Below are positions 8,260 through 17,058 of a stretch of 64,000 bases of DNA, one piece after another (positions within the stretch are counted from its first letter, which is position 1; every line of letters starts with the position of its first letter). The position numbers were made by a program, and so were the translations under genes. The notes under the pieces were generated by a model. That model saw only the letters and a list, made by a program, of their open reading frames with translations. It did not search any database and was not told the DNA's origin. Origin of the DNA: Clostridia bacterium (GTDB lineage: Bacteria > Bacillota > Clostridia > Lachnospirales > Lachnospiraceae); contig CAJTHL010000003.1 of the NCBI GenBank assembly GCA_910576205.1, positions 186,001-250,000 of the forward strand, written 5' to 3'.

Positions 8260-9354
8260 ATGAAAAATATACTGCTGATACTTGTGGGAGGTACCATTTG
8301 TACTGCTTTAAACCAGGACGGAAACCTTTCGGTCAGTGATAAAGCAGGCCTTCTGCTGAAAGAAAATTATCTGCGTTCTGATTCGCCATATGTGAACCAG
8401 GTTGCGTTTGAAGCCACGGAAAATCTCTATGTCTTAAGTGAGAATATGACGGTTCACACATGGAATCGGATTCTGGAGACTTATGAAAAATACACGGCGG
8501 GTAAAGAATACGACGGAATTCTGATCGCCCACGGCACGGATACGCTGGCTTATTCGACAGCGGTTTTTTCCATGCTGTTTAGCCATATAACTGTCCCTGT
8601 ATTTTTTGTCTCCGCAAACGAGAATTTAGAATCAGACAGAGCCAACGGAAACGAAAATTTCCGATGCGCCGTGGAGTGCATCTGCCGCGGGATAACGCCA
8701 AATGTCTATGCGGCATATAAGAATCTGTCCGACGGGCAGATGTATATACACCTTGGTTCACGCCTCCGGCAATGTGAGAATTATTCGGAAGATTTTTACA
8801 GCGTGGGAGCCGTTAACGTCACGGGGATGACGGAAGATAATTACCGCGATTATTTTGGGGAGCTGGAGAAGGCCTTTCCGAAAAACAGGAGAAGAAAAGC
8901 TGTGGACTGGTCTGGCGGCCGGAAGCTGAAGGAGTGCGTCTTAGTCCTGACGCCCTATGTGGGCATGGATTATTCCTGCTACAGATACCACAGATTTTCG
9001 GCCGTGCTTCACGGCGCGTTCCATTCGGGCACTGCCTGTGCGGAAAAAAGTGAAGCATGCAGCGATTACCATGAAAATTCTATATTGTATATGCTGGACA
9101 GGTGTTTTGAGACTGACACGCCGGTTGACGTGTATTTTTCTCCGTCCCAATTAAAAAAGGGCACCTATGAGACGGTTTCCATAATCGGGAACCACCAGGT
9201 AAACGGAAACAGGATCCGCTTTTTATACGGCTACACAAACGAGATGGCGTACGCGAAGCTTGTTATTGCGTATTCGCTTCTTGATACCCCCCGGGAGAGA
9301 GAGGCGTTTCTGGGTAATGAATATAATTTTGAGCTCGTCATGGCCGGAAGTTAA
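8260..9354 (+). CDS. Asparaginase-like (GatD/AnsA fold) protein lacking the catalytic lysine
   Basis: 364 residues; ATG after AGGAGG, 46 bases past gatB, no promoter between. The asparaginase fold shows in VGGTI (nucleophile Thr12), VLSENMTVHTW and AHGTDTLAY (Thr93, Asp94). Where asparaginases and archaeal GatD carry the third catalytic residue in a TTKAHADGF or VRKMHTSRR segment, this protein reads RLRQCENYS, so the lysine appears to be Gln171. There is no signal peptide. Archaeal GatDE uses an asparaginase-like GatD with a GatB-like GatE, so a GatD-like partner beside gatB is suggestive. The lost lysine argues against simple hydrolysis; it may be an asparagine/aspartate sensor, a scaffold or a changed enzyme. 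This is inference. Confidence 0.75.
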   Translation: MKNILLILVGGTICTALNQDGNLSVSDKAGLLLKENYLRSDSPYVNQVAFEATENLYVLSENMTVHTWNRILETYEKYTAGKEYDGILIAHGTDTLAYSTAVFSMLFSHITVPVFFVSANENLESDRANGNENFRCAVECICRGITPNVYAAYKNLSDGQMYIHLGSRLRQCENYSEDFYSVGAVNVTGMTEDNYRDYFGELEKAFPKNRRRKAVDWSGGRKLKECVLVLTPYVGMDYSCYRYHRFSAVLHGAFHSGTACAEKSEACSDYHENSILYMLDRCFETDTPVDVYFSPSQLKKGTYETVSIIGNHQVNGNRIRFLYGYTNEMAYAKLVIAYSLLDTPREREAFLGNEYNFELVMAGS

Positions 9355-9366
9355 ATGAAAATTAAG

Positions 9367-9395
9367 TTGTATTCTGTTTCCGGGAATGTTATAAT
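9367..9395 (+). promoter_or_regulatory. Promoter upstream of the GH25 lipoprotein
   Basis: TTGTAT (9367-9372) and TATAAT (9390-9395) with a 17-base spacer, 131 bases before the start codon. It separates the lipoprotein from the gat operon; I see no terminator after the asparaginase-like gene. Confidence 0.6.
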
Positions 9396-9526
9396 GGCTT
9401 TACATCGCCTCTCTTCGCAGAAAGCGGACGGGGCAGGGTGACAAAAGAGAAATCTTATGAGGGAAGAAAACAGGAAATATGTGATATAGTGTCAGCAGTC
9501 TGACAAAGGAGAGGAAAGGAGAAGGG

Positions 9527-11533
9527 ATGAGAAACAGAAGAAAACTGGCATTGGCGTTAGCCCTTTGCCTTGCAGTAGGAAATTTAAGCGGCTGCGCTTC
9601 CAGGGTGAAGATCACCGAGGACATGATCCCCACGGTGACGGATCTAAGGCAGGAGGGCCAGGGAGAAGCAGACGAGCCAGAGGCAGTGGCAGAGGTGTTT
9701 GGCCTGTCCATGAATACTTCTTACATGTCGGAGCTGACCCGCAGGGACGGGGATAACACGGAGGCGCCTGTGGCGGAGGCCAGGGATATCCAGGTGGTTA
9801 TGAAGGCTACCTCTGTGGAAAAGGATCTGAAGATTAAATTTGTCAATGAAAAGAACGGCAAGGTAATCACAGGCACGGCTTTTTCCGTGGATGTGACGGG
9901 TTCTGACAAAAAGGCAAAGAGTTATACAGACGACGATAAGGACGGCATTATCCATATTAAGGAGATTGCGGGGGGCAGCTACAAGGTGTCCATGAAGGGC
10001 GCCGGGGAGTATAGCAGCGCCAGCGACATTACCGCCACCGTGAAGGACAAGATTGACTACAAGGTGGTGGATGTGACCGACGAGATCAAGAAGGAGAGCG
10101 AGATCAATGTAGCCGGTGAGGACGGCGCTTACGGCGGCGGAAACCAGGATGCCTCCACAACGCCCACCACGCTGAAGGATACGGTGGAGTATGTGGAATC
10201 CAGAAGGGACCCGGTTTACGGCGAGAGAGTGCAGAAGAAAACGGCTTCAGGGCAGCTTGTGTATTCCAAGCAGAAGACAGACGAGCTTGGACAGCCCATG
10301 TACAGCAAAATCACAGCGGAGTCGGATAATTTTCATAAGGATGATAATAAAGACAATACCTGTGACAGATGCGGGAAGGATCTGACGCCCCAGCATACGC
10401 ACAGTTACGGGGAATGGGTGGTTACGAAAGAGCCTGACTGCCAGAACGCGGGTGAAAAGACACAGACCTGTTCCTGTGGGGACGTTAAAACAGAGGCGAT
10501 TCCGGCTGATCCGGCAAAACATACATTTGAGAATGGTGTATGTAAGGTTTGTAAAGCAACAGATCCGGCAAATCCTCCCTCCGGCGGAGACACTTCAACA
10601 GACGGAAGTACAACTCCCGGGGGAAATCCAGAGAATCCCACAGCCGGCACAATAGCCGTGTTCTCCCCTGCCCGCATGTTCCCGGTCCGTATGACCCTGG
10701 TAAAAGCGGCGCCGGCAGATCCGTTTATTACATACGACACAAACAGTGAACCTGTGTACGATCCCAATAGCGAGCCCGTTTACGAGGAGGCCAAGCCCAC
10801 CGGATACAAGTATACCGGCTGGCAGACCATTGACGGAAAGACCTATTACTACGATAAGAACGGAAACTTTGTGACAGGCACCCAGGTAATCCAGGGTGTG
10901 CAGTACACCTTTAACTCCAGCGGACACCGCTCCGGCGTTATTGGCATTGATGTTTCCAAGTATCAGAAGAGCATTGACTGGAACAAGGTAAAGAACGCGG
11001 GCATTAACTTTGTTATGATCCGCTGCGGATACCGGGGATACGGCACCGGAGTGCTGGTGGAGGATCCCATGTTCCGCTCCCATATTTCCGGAGCCAGGGC
11101 GGCAGGCCTTAGGGTCGGAGTGTACTTCTTCAGCCAGGCCATCAATGAAGCGGAGGCTGTGGAGGAGGCCAGTATGACCATCAAGCTGGTACAGGCAGTA
11201 GGCGGCGTCAATATGCCCATTGCCATTGACAGTGAGTATGCAAACGGCGGAAGCGGCCGGGCGGACAAGCTCAGCAAAAGCCAGAGAACGACCGTAACCA
11301 GGGCATTCTGCAATACCATTGCGAATTCCGGCTATACGCCCATGGTTTACGCCAGCAAATCCTGGTTTGGCTCCCAGCTGAATGTGTCCAGTCTGGGCAG
11401 CTACCGTATCTGGGTAGCCCACTATGCGGCAACCTGCGGCTATACGGGACGCTATGATATCTGGCAGTATACCTCCAAGGGTAAGGTGTCGGGCGTTAGC
11501 GGAAACGTGGATATGAATATCAGCTACATGTAA
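9527..11533 (+). CDS. Secreted lipoprotein with choline-binding-type repeats and GH25 lysozyme domain
   Basis: 668 residues. Residues 1-23 are a lipoprotein signal ending in LSGC, so the mature protein is lipid-anchored. Residues about 25-200 are an acidic region with a beta-sandwich-like TAFSVDVTGSDKKAKSY segment. Residues about 265-350 hold a Cys/His-rich stretch with CDRCG, CSCG and CKVCK pairs, common in surface proteins of this group. Near residue 425 is a cell-wall-binding repeat (GWQTIDGKTYYYDKNGNFV). The C-terminal 200 residues are GH25: GIDVSKYQKSIDW, then VMIRCGYRGYG, PIAIDSEY and YDIWQYTS. GH25 enzymes cleave the muramic acid-GlcNAc bond of peptidoglycan. Likely a surface muramidase for wall turnover. 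The domain order is clear; the ligand of the middle region is unknown. Confidence 0.88.
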   Translation: MRNRRKLALALALCLAVGNLSGCASRVKITEDMIPTVTDLRQEGQGEADEPEAVAEVFGLSMNTSYMSELTRRDGDNTEAPVAEARDIQVVMKATSVEKDLKIKFVNEKNGKVITGTAFSVDVTGSDKKAKSYTDDDKDGIIHIKEIAGGSYKVSMKGAGEYSSASDITATVKDKIDYKVVDVTDEIKKESEINVAGEDGAYGGGNQDASTTPTTLKDTVEYVESRRDPVYGERVQKKTASGQLVYSKQKTDELGQPMYSKITAESDNFHKDDNKDNTCDRCGKDLTPQHTHSYGEWVVTKEPDCQNAGEKTQTCSCGDVKTEAIPADPAKHTFENGVCKVCKATDPANPPSGGDTSTDGSTTPGGNPENPTAGTIAVFSPARMFPVRMTLVKAAPADPFITYDTNSEPVYDPNSEPVYEEAKPTGYKYTGWQTIDGKTYYYDKNGNFVTGTQVIQGVQYTFNSSGHRSGVIGIDVSKYQKSIDWNKVKNAGINFVMIRCGYRGYGTGVLVEDPMFRSHISGARAAGLRVGVYFFSQAINEAEAVEEASMTIKLVQAVGGVNMPIAIDSEYANGGSGRADKLSKSQRTTVTRAFCNTIANSGYTPMVYASKSWFGSQLNVSSLGSYRIWVAHYAATCGYTGRYDIWQYTSKGKVSGVSGNVDMNISYM

Positions 11534-11559
11534 GGAAAACAGCACAACAACAGGATGAA

Positions 11560-11601
11560 AGAGTGTAAATCCGACTGCTTTACAGAACGGATTTACACTC
11601 T
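11560..11601 (+). terminator. Strong hairpin after the GH25 gene
   Basis: AGAGTGTAAATCCG (11560-11573) pairs perfectly with CGGATTTACACTCT (11588-11601); flanking AACAGCA and TGCTGTT extend it. There is no proper T-run, so it could be an inefficient terminator or an mRNA 3'-end stabiliser. Confidence 0.55.
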
Positions 11602-11636
11602 TATGCTGTTATAAAAGGAAACAGGGAGGAAGGATA

Positions 11637-13286
11637 ATGCAGATTGCCACGGCAGAAGAGATGCGCGGTATGGATAAGGGAGCCATAAAGGAGGCAGGAA
11701 TCCCCTCCCTGCTTCTGATGGAACGGGCGGCACAAGGGATTGTGGAGGAAGTCTTAAAGGCGGGCGGGAAATGCCGGGCCGCCGTTTTTTCCGGGCCGGG
11801 AAATAACGGCGGCGACGGTGTGGCGGCGGCCCGCCTTCTTTTGGAGCAGGGGTTTGCCGTCCGTGCCTTTCTGGTGGGAGAAAGGGAGCGTATGACTGGG
11901 GACAGCAGCCAGATGGAGCAGCGTCTTTTAGAGGCCGGGGGCTGTCTTGAGGACTTTGCGCCGGAGGACGCGGCCCAGAAGGCCTGGTGCATGGAGGCGG
12001 ATGTGATTGTGGACGCTGTGTTTGGCATCGGGCTTCACAGGGAAATCCGGGGCCAGGCGGCAGAGGCCGTAGCCTGGATGAATGCCTGTCCGGGAAAAGT
12101 CATAGCGGCGGACATTGCCAGCGGCGTTGAGGCGGATACGGGCCGGATTCTGGGAAATGTCGTAAAAGCGGCGGTGACGGTGACCTTTACCTGCCCCAAG
12201 GCGGGCCATTTTGTGGGAAAGGGGGCGCTATACACAGGAAGGCTTGTGGTGTGGGACATTGGCATTCCCCAGGAGATACAAAGCTTCTGGATGGACAGGG
12301 GAGCCCGGGAGGAGGGGGACGGACAGGCGGCCAGGCCGGGGCAAAGCAGGGGAAACAGGCCTTCCCTGGAGGTTCTGACCCTTAAGGATGCCGCCGGGCT
12401 CCTTCCTCCAAGGGCAGAGGATGGACACAAAGGAACCTTTGGAAAGGTCTATGTGCTTGGAGGCAGCACGGGGCTTACGGGGGCGCCGCTGTTTTCGGCG
12501 TCGGCGGCTGTGCGCAGCGGAAGCGGTCTGGTATATGCGGGGGTGCCCAGGCAGATTTATGCCATTGTGGCCGGGAAATGCCGGGAGGCAATGGCCTGTC
12601 CCCTGCCCTGCGACCAGGAGGGGCGGCTGATTACGGAGGCCCTCTGGAGTGTTTCCAACCGTATGGAACAGTGTGACGCGGCCCTGGTGGGGCCGGGCCT
12701 TGGCCGGTCCCGGGATGTGGAGCGGCTGGTGGGAAAGCTTCTGTCCCGGATTTCTGCGCCCCTGGTGCTGGACGCGGACGGCCTCTATGCGGTGCGGAAC
12801 CGGAAGGAGATGTTAAAGGAACGTGCCGGCCGGGGCCTGGTGACGATTCTTACGCCCCATGACGGGGAATTTGCTTATCTGGGAGGAGACCTGTCCGGGC
12901 AGCAGCGCCTTTTGGAGGCACGGCGTTTTGCAAAGGAGTACGGCTGTATTCTGGTGCTGAAGGGCCACGGAACCCTTATTGCCGGGCCGGATGGCCGGAC
13001 ATTTGTAAATGCCACCGGAAACTGCGGTATGGCCAAGGGCGGAAGCGGGGATGTGCTTGCAGGCATGATTCTCTCCTTCCTGGGACAGGGGATGGAGCCC
13101 CTTGAGGCGGCGGCCCTGGCCGTGTGGATGCACGGGCGCTCGGGAGACCTGTGCGTCCGGGATCTGAGCGCGTATGCCATGACGCCGGGAGATCTGACGG
13201 AATATCTGCCCAGGGTATTTGGGGAACTTCTTTCGGAGAACAGAGAAACGGATTTTCCGTCGTTTTGTAGCAAGACCTTTCTATAA
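11637..13286 (+). CDS. nnr: Bifunctional NAD(P)H-hydrate epimerase / ADP-dependent dehydratase
   Basis: 549 residues, combining both NAD(P)HX repair activities. Residues 1 to about 215 are the YjeF_N epimerase, with the GPGNNGGDG motif. Residues about 245-520 are the ribokinase-like dehydratase, with GHKGTFGKVYVLGG, VLDADGLYAV, and the GNCGMAKGGSGDVLAGM nucleotide-binding segment carrying the catalytic aspartate. Family knowledge: the two activities regenerate NAD(P)H from hydrated forms, a housekeeping repair. The start follows GGAGGA by six bases. About 25 C-terminal residues extend past the usual domain end without known motif. It appears to be transcribed alone. Confidence 0.93.
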   Translation: MQIATAEEMRGMDKGAIKEAGIPSLLLMERAAQGIVEEVLKAGGKCRAAVFSGPGNNGGDGVAAARLLLEQGFAVRAFLVGERERMTGDSSQMEQRLLEAGGCLEDFAPEDAAQKAWCMEADVIVDAVFGIGLHREIRGQAAEAVAWMNACPGKVIAADIASGVEADTGRILGNVVKAAVTVTFTCPKAGHFVGKGALYTGRLVVWDIGIPQEIQSFWMDRGAREEGDGQAARPGQSRGNRPSLEVLTLKDAAGLLPPRAEDGHKGTFGKVYVLGGSTGLTGAPLFSASAAVRSGSGLVYAGVPRQIYAIVAGKCREAMACPLPCDQEGRLITEALWSVSNRMEQCDAALVGPGLGRSRDVERLVGKLLSRISAPLVLDADGLYAVRNRKEMLKERAGRGLVTILTPHDGEFAYLGGDLSGQQRLLEARRFAKEYGCILVLKGHGTLIAGPDGRTFVNATGNCGMAKGGSGDVLAGMILSFLGQGMEPLEAAALAVWMHGRSGDLCVRDLSAYAMTPGDLTEYLPRVFGELLSENRETDFPSFCSKTFL

Positions 13287-13364
13287 TTTATACAAACTGC
13301 TTAAAATAAAAAAGGAAAAGAGAAAAAAACAGAAAAAAACCTGGAATTTTTGTGAAATAGGGGA

Positions 13365-13393
13365 TTGAACTATCGTACAAAATGTATTAAAAT
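13365..13393 (+). promoter_or_regulatory. Promoter of the methyltetrahydrofolate methyltransferase gene
   Basis: TTGAAC (13365-13370) and TAAAAT (13388-13393), 17-base spacer, in an AT-rich tract 49 bases before the start codon. Confidence 0.6.
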
Positions 13394-13441
13394 AAAAGCA
13401 TGTTTAAGTAACGGAAATTACAAAGTGGAGGTACAAAAATC

Positions 13442-14251
13442 ATGATTATTATTGGGGAAAAAATTAACGGATCCATTCCGGCAGTGGCAGACGCTATTGC
13501 GAAGAAGGACGGAGAGTTTATCAAGCACAGAGCCGAGATCCAGGCAAATGCCAACGCCACATTTATCGACTGCTGCGCGTCCGTACCGGAGGATGTGGAG
13601 ACAGAGACGCTTCACTGGATGATCGATCTTATTCAGGAAGTGACCGATACGCCTATCTGTATCGACAGCCCCAGCCCGAAGTCCTGTGTTAACGCGATTC
13701 CTTTCTGCAAGAAGCCGGGCCTTATCAACTCCGTATCCATGGAGAGCGGCAAGATCGACACCATTTTCCCGGTGATCGCGGATACCAAGTGGCAGGTGGT
13801 TGCCCTTCTGTGCGACGACAAGGGGATTCCTACCTCTGTAGAGCGCAGAATGGAAGTGTTCCATCAGATTATGGACAAGGCTAAAGAGTACGGCATTGCG
13901 CCCTCCAGAATCCATATTGATCCCCTGGTTGTGACCCTGTCCACAGACGAGACGGCTCTGACTATGTTCGCGGACTGCTGTCGCAGAATTAAAGCCGAGT
14001 ATCCCGACATCCATATTACCAGCGGTCTTTCCAATATCTCCTTCGGTCTGCCTGCCAGAAAGAATGTAAACCAGGCATTTATGGTACTGGCAATGAACGC
14101 AGGTATGGACAGCGCTATCGTCGACCCCACCAACACGGATATGCTGGGAATGGTTTACGCCACAGAGGCTTTGCTGGAGAATGATGAGTTCTGTCTGGAG
14201 TACATCAATGCCTACAGAGCAGGACTGATTTCAAAGCCCAAGAAAGCATAA
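13442..14251 (+). CDS. Methyltetrahydrofolate:corrinoid methyltransferase (MtrH/AcsE-type)
   Basis: 269 residues with the pterin-binding TIM-barrel fold: IIIGEKINGSIPAV at the N-terminus, then FIDCCAS, TPICIDSPSP, VALLCDDKGIP, IHIDPLVVTLS and SGLSNISFGLP. This is the layout of methyltetrahydrofolate-dependent corrinoid methyltransferases that exchange a methyl group between folate and a corrinoid protein, as in glycine-betaine demethylation or the Wood-Ljungdahl branch. No corrinoid protein or cognate substrate methyltransferase lies beside it, so the physiological partner is not visible. GGAGG lies 11 bases upstream. It is a single-gene unit with its own promoter and a strong terminator. Confidence 0.85.
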   Translation: MIIIGEKINGSIPAVADAIAKKDGEFIKHRAEIQANANATFIDCCASVPEDVETETLHWMIDLIQEVTDTPICIDSPSPKSCVNAIPFCKKPGLINSVSMESGKIDTIFPVIADTKWQVVALLCDDKGIPTSVERRMEVFHQIMDKAKEYGIAPSRIHIDPLVVTLSTDETALTMFADCCRRIKAEYPDIHITSGLSNISFGLPARKNVNQAFMVLAMNAGMDSAIVDPTNTDMLGMVYATEALLENDEFCLEYINAYRAGLISKPKKA

Positions 14252-14277
14252 GGATAAATTAGTTAAAGAGAATAGGG

Positions 14278-14322
14278 AAAGCCCCGGACATCTGTGCAGA
14301 CATGGAAGTCCGGGGCTTTTTC
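14278..14322 (+). terminator. Rho-independent terminator
   Basis: AAAGCCCCGGAC (14278-14289) pairs with GTCCGGGGCTTT (14308-14319), followed by a run of T. It closes the methyltransferase transcription unit. Confidence 0.9.
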
Positions 14323-14361
14323 TGGCAGACGCCGGAATACGTCTGGGGAGTAATTTCTGTA

Positions 14362-14390
14362 TTGACGTCAATAGGGGGGCATGGTATGAT
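14362..14390 (+). promoter_or_regulatory. Promoter of the hybrid histidine kinase
   Basis: TTGACG (14362-14367) and TATGAT (14385-14390), 17-base spacer, about 86 bases before the chosen start. Confidence 0.6.
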
Positions 14391-14475
14391 AACACAGGAT
14401 ATTGCCTTTGCGACAGAGCTGGATTTGTGAGGCAGTAATTGAGGCCAGAGAGCGGTCTACATGGAGGACAGGCGT

Positions 14476-17058
14476 ATGAATTATGCAGGGGAATTTTTTG
14501 AACAGGCTGGTGAGTGCGCTCCGGCTGAAAAAAGTCTGGAGTTGCAGGGAGGCATACAAAGCGTTCAGAATCTGGAGGCCATCATCAATGAGGGGCTTCG
14601 CGTCGCCTTGCTGGAAGAGACGCCGGACCAGTCGCTGGAGGTGCTGCTGGAGCATCTGGGAAAGGCCCTGAACGGAGAACGCACCTATATATTTGAGCGC
14701 AACGAGTCCGGCGGTGATGACAATACCTATGAATGGGCGGCCCACGGGGTGGCGCCGGAAAAGGACAATCTTCAGAATGTTCATCCGGACGTGTGTGCCG
14801 GCTGGTACCGGAATTTCAGTGTGGGCGGGCATATCATTATTGAGAGCATTGAGGATATCAAGGAGACGGAACCACTTCAGTATGAGAATCTGAAGCGGCA
14901 GAAGATCCACTCCCTTGTGGTGGTTCCCCTTTACGATGGAAAAAAGATTATCGGTTTTTACGGCGTGGACAATCCGCCGGTGAAATCTCTGGAATATGCG
15001 TCCAATATGCTTCAGACTGCGGCATACTTTATTGTATCCTCACTGAAACGGCGAAACCTGGTTCGTGAGCTCCAGAAGCGCAGCTATAATGTTCTCCATG
15101 CCCTCAGCGTGGACTATCTGGGCATATACGAGGTAAACTTTGATACGGGAGAATACAAAATATACCGTGACAGCGAACGGATGCAGATAGACTGGGCGGC
15201 AAATTTTGAGAAGGGATATCAATGGGCTGTGGAACAGCTTATTTCACGGTTTGTGGTTCCCAGGGACCGGGAGCGGATCCGGGCGGTGACGAAAAAGGAC
15301 TATGTGCTGGCCCGGCTTAGGACAAAGGAGAAGTTCTACGTCCGCTGCCAGGTGAAGGATAATCTCTATGGACTGAAGCATCTGGAGATTCATTTTTCCA
15401 TCACGGAGAAGACGGCGGAGGGAAACTCTGTGATTTTTGCCCTGCGGGACGTGAATGCGGTGGTGGAGCAGGAGGAAAAATACAAGCTGGAGGCAAGGCA
15501 GAGTCTGGAGGACATTCTGGAGGGAGCCAGAACCGGTATCTGGACCATCGAAATGGAGGAGGGCTGCGAGCCCAGGATGTACGCGGACCGGACGATGCGG
15601 ATTCTCCTGGATGTATCCGACGAAATCGAGCCGGAGGAGTGTTACAGGCGCTGGTTTGGAAATATTGAGCCGGACTATGTGGAGATGGTGCAGGAAGTCG
15701 TGGGGGAGATACTGGAAACCGGACGTTCCGAAGTGATTTACCCCTGGAATCATCCGACGCTTGGGAAAATTTATGTCCGCTGCGGAGGCGTGCCGGATAA
15801 ATCCTTCAAAAAGCCTGGCGTCAGCCTGAACGGATACCATCAGGATATCACGGAAATCATGCTGACGAGGAGAAAACAGGAACAGGCCATTATGGAGCTG
15901 CTGGAAAAGGTCCGGCGGGCAAATTCGGCAAAGAGCGAGTTCCTTTCCCATATGTCCCATGATCTCCGCACACCGATCAACGGGATTCTGGGAATGCTGG
16001 CCATCCAGGAAAAATGCCAGGATGACAGGGAGCGGGTGAGAGACTGCCAGAGGAAGATCCGCGTGTCGGCGGAGCACCTGCTGGCCCTGGTAAACGACGT
16101 TCTTCAGGTCAGCAAGCTGGACAGCGGAGGACCGGTGGCGGTGGAGGAGCCCTTTGACTTAAGGGATATACTGGAAAACTGCATTGCCATTCTGTCGTCC
16201 CAGGCAGGGGAGGCAAAGATCCGGCTGACGCTGGAGGAGGTTGACCTTAAACACAGCAGGCTTATGGGAAATGCGCTGAATGTGAAAAAGATCCTGATGA
16301 ATGTCATTGACAACGCTCTCCTGTATAACCGTCCCCAGGGTTCTGTGTTTGTCCGGGTAAAGGAGATTTCCTGTCAGGAAGGAACTGCGTACTTCCGGTT
16401 TGAGATTGAGGATACGGGAATCGGTATTGGGGAGGAGTTTAAGAAACATATTTTTGAACCCTTTACCCAGGAACATCAAGGGGCAAGAACCCATTATAAC
16501 GGCGTAGGGCTTGGAATGTCCATCGTGAAAAAGCTGGTAGACCAGATGAAGGGAACCATTGAGATGGACAGCAGGATCGGCAGAGGGAGCGTATTCTGGA
16601 TCACCCTGCCCATCCGGATAGATGGGGCGTGGAGCGAAGGCTCTGTGGACGAAAAGTGGAATATGCGGGGCGATATTGCAGGGATGCGGGTTCTCCTGGT
16701 GGAGGATAACGAGATCAACTGTGAAATCGTGGAATTCATGCTTAAGGACGCAGGCGCCCAGGTTGTGACCGCAAACGACGGAAAAGCCGCCGTGGATGAG
16801 TTCGCGGCCTCTGCCCCGGGAACCTTTGACTGCGTGCTGATGGATCTGATGATGCCGGTTATGAGCGGATATGAGGCGGCCCGTGTAATCCGGGGCCTGG
16901 ACCGGCCGGACGCGAAGGAGGTACCTATTATAGCGTTGTCGGCAAACGCCTTTGAGGAGGACGTGGCGCTGGCAAAGGATGCCGGAATGAACGAGCATCT
17001 GGCGAAGCCGGTGGATATCAACAGAATGTTCCGGGTTATGAGCGGGCTGAGGCGCTGA
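14476..17058 (+). CDS. Hybrid sensor histidine kinase / response regulator with GAF domain
   Basis: 860 residues from ATG 14476, which follows GGAGG by eight bases; an ATG 15 bases earlier lacks a good ribosome site. Residues about 35-185 look like a GAF domain (VVVPLYDGKKIIGFYGVDN); two PAS-like segments follow. The HisKA box is SHMSHDLRTPINGILG, the HATPase has NVIDNALLYN, DTGIGIGEEF and GVGLGMSIVKKLV, and the last 125 residues are a receiver domain with VLLVEDNEIN and phospho-acceptor Asp in LMDLMMPVMSG. No membrane segment is visible, so it senses a cytosolic signal. There is no output domain and no neighbouring regulator, so the next partner in the relay is unknown. This architecture is common in Lachnospiraceae. 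Confidence 0.9.
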   Translation: MNYAGEFFEQAGECAPAEKSLELQGGIQSVQNLEAIINEGLRVALLEETPDQSLEVLLEHLGKALNGERTYIFERNESGGDDNTYEWAAHGVAPEKDNLQNVHPDVCAGWYRNFSVGGHIIIESIEDIKETEPLQYENLKRQKIHSLVVVPLYDGKKIIGFYGVDNPPVKSLEYASNMLQTAAYFIVSSLKRRNLVRELQKRSYNVLHALSVDYLGIYEVNFDTGEYKIYRDSERMQIDWAANFEKGYQWAVEQLISRFVVPRDRERIRAVTKKDYVLARLRTKEKFYVRCQVKDNLYGLKHLEIHFSITEKTAEGNSVIFALRDVNAVVEQEEKYKLEARQSLEDILEGARTGIWTIEMEEGCEPRMYADRTMRILLDVSDEIEPEECYRRWFGNIEPDYVEMVQEVVGEILETGRSEVIYPWNHPTLGKIYVRCGGVPDKSFKKPGVSLNGYHQDITEIMLTRRKQEQAIMELLEKVRRANSAKSEFLSHMSHDLRTPINGILGMLAIQEKCQDDRERVRDCQRKIRVSAEHLLALVNDVLQVSKLDSGGPVAVEEPFDLRDILENCIAILSSQAGEAKIRLTLEEVDLKHSRLMGNALNVKKILMNVIDNALLYNRPQGSVFVRVKEISCQEGTAYFRFEIEDTGIGIGEEFKKHIFEPFTQEHQGARTHYNGVGLGMSIVKKLVDQMKGTIEMDSRIGRGSVFWITLPIRIDGAWSEGSVDEKWNMRGDIAGMRVLLVEDNEINCEIVEFMLKDAGAQVVTANDGKAAVDEFAASAPGTFDCVLMDLMMPVMSGYEAARVIRGLDRPDAKEVPIIALSANAFEEDVALAKDAGMNEHLAKPVDINRMFRVMSGLRR

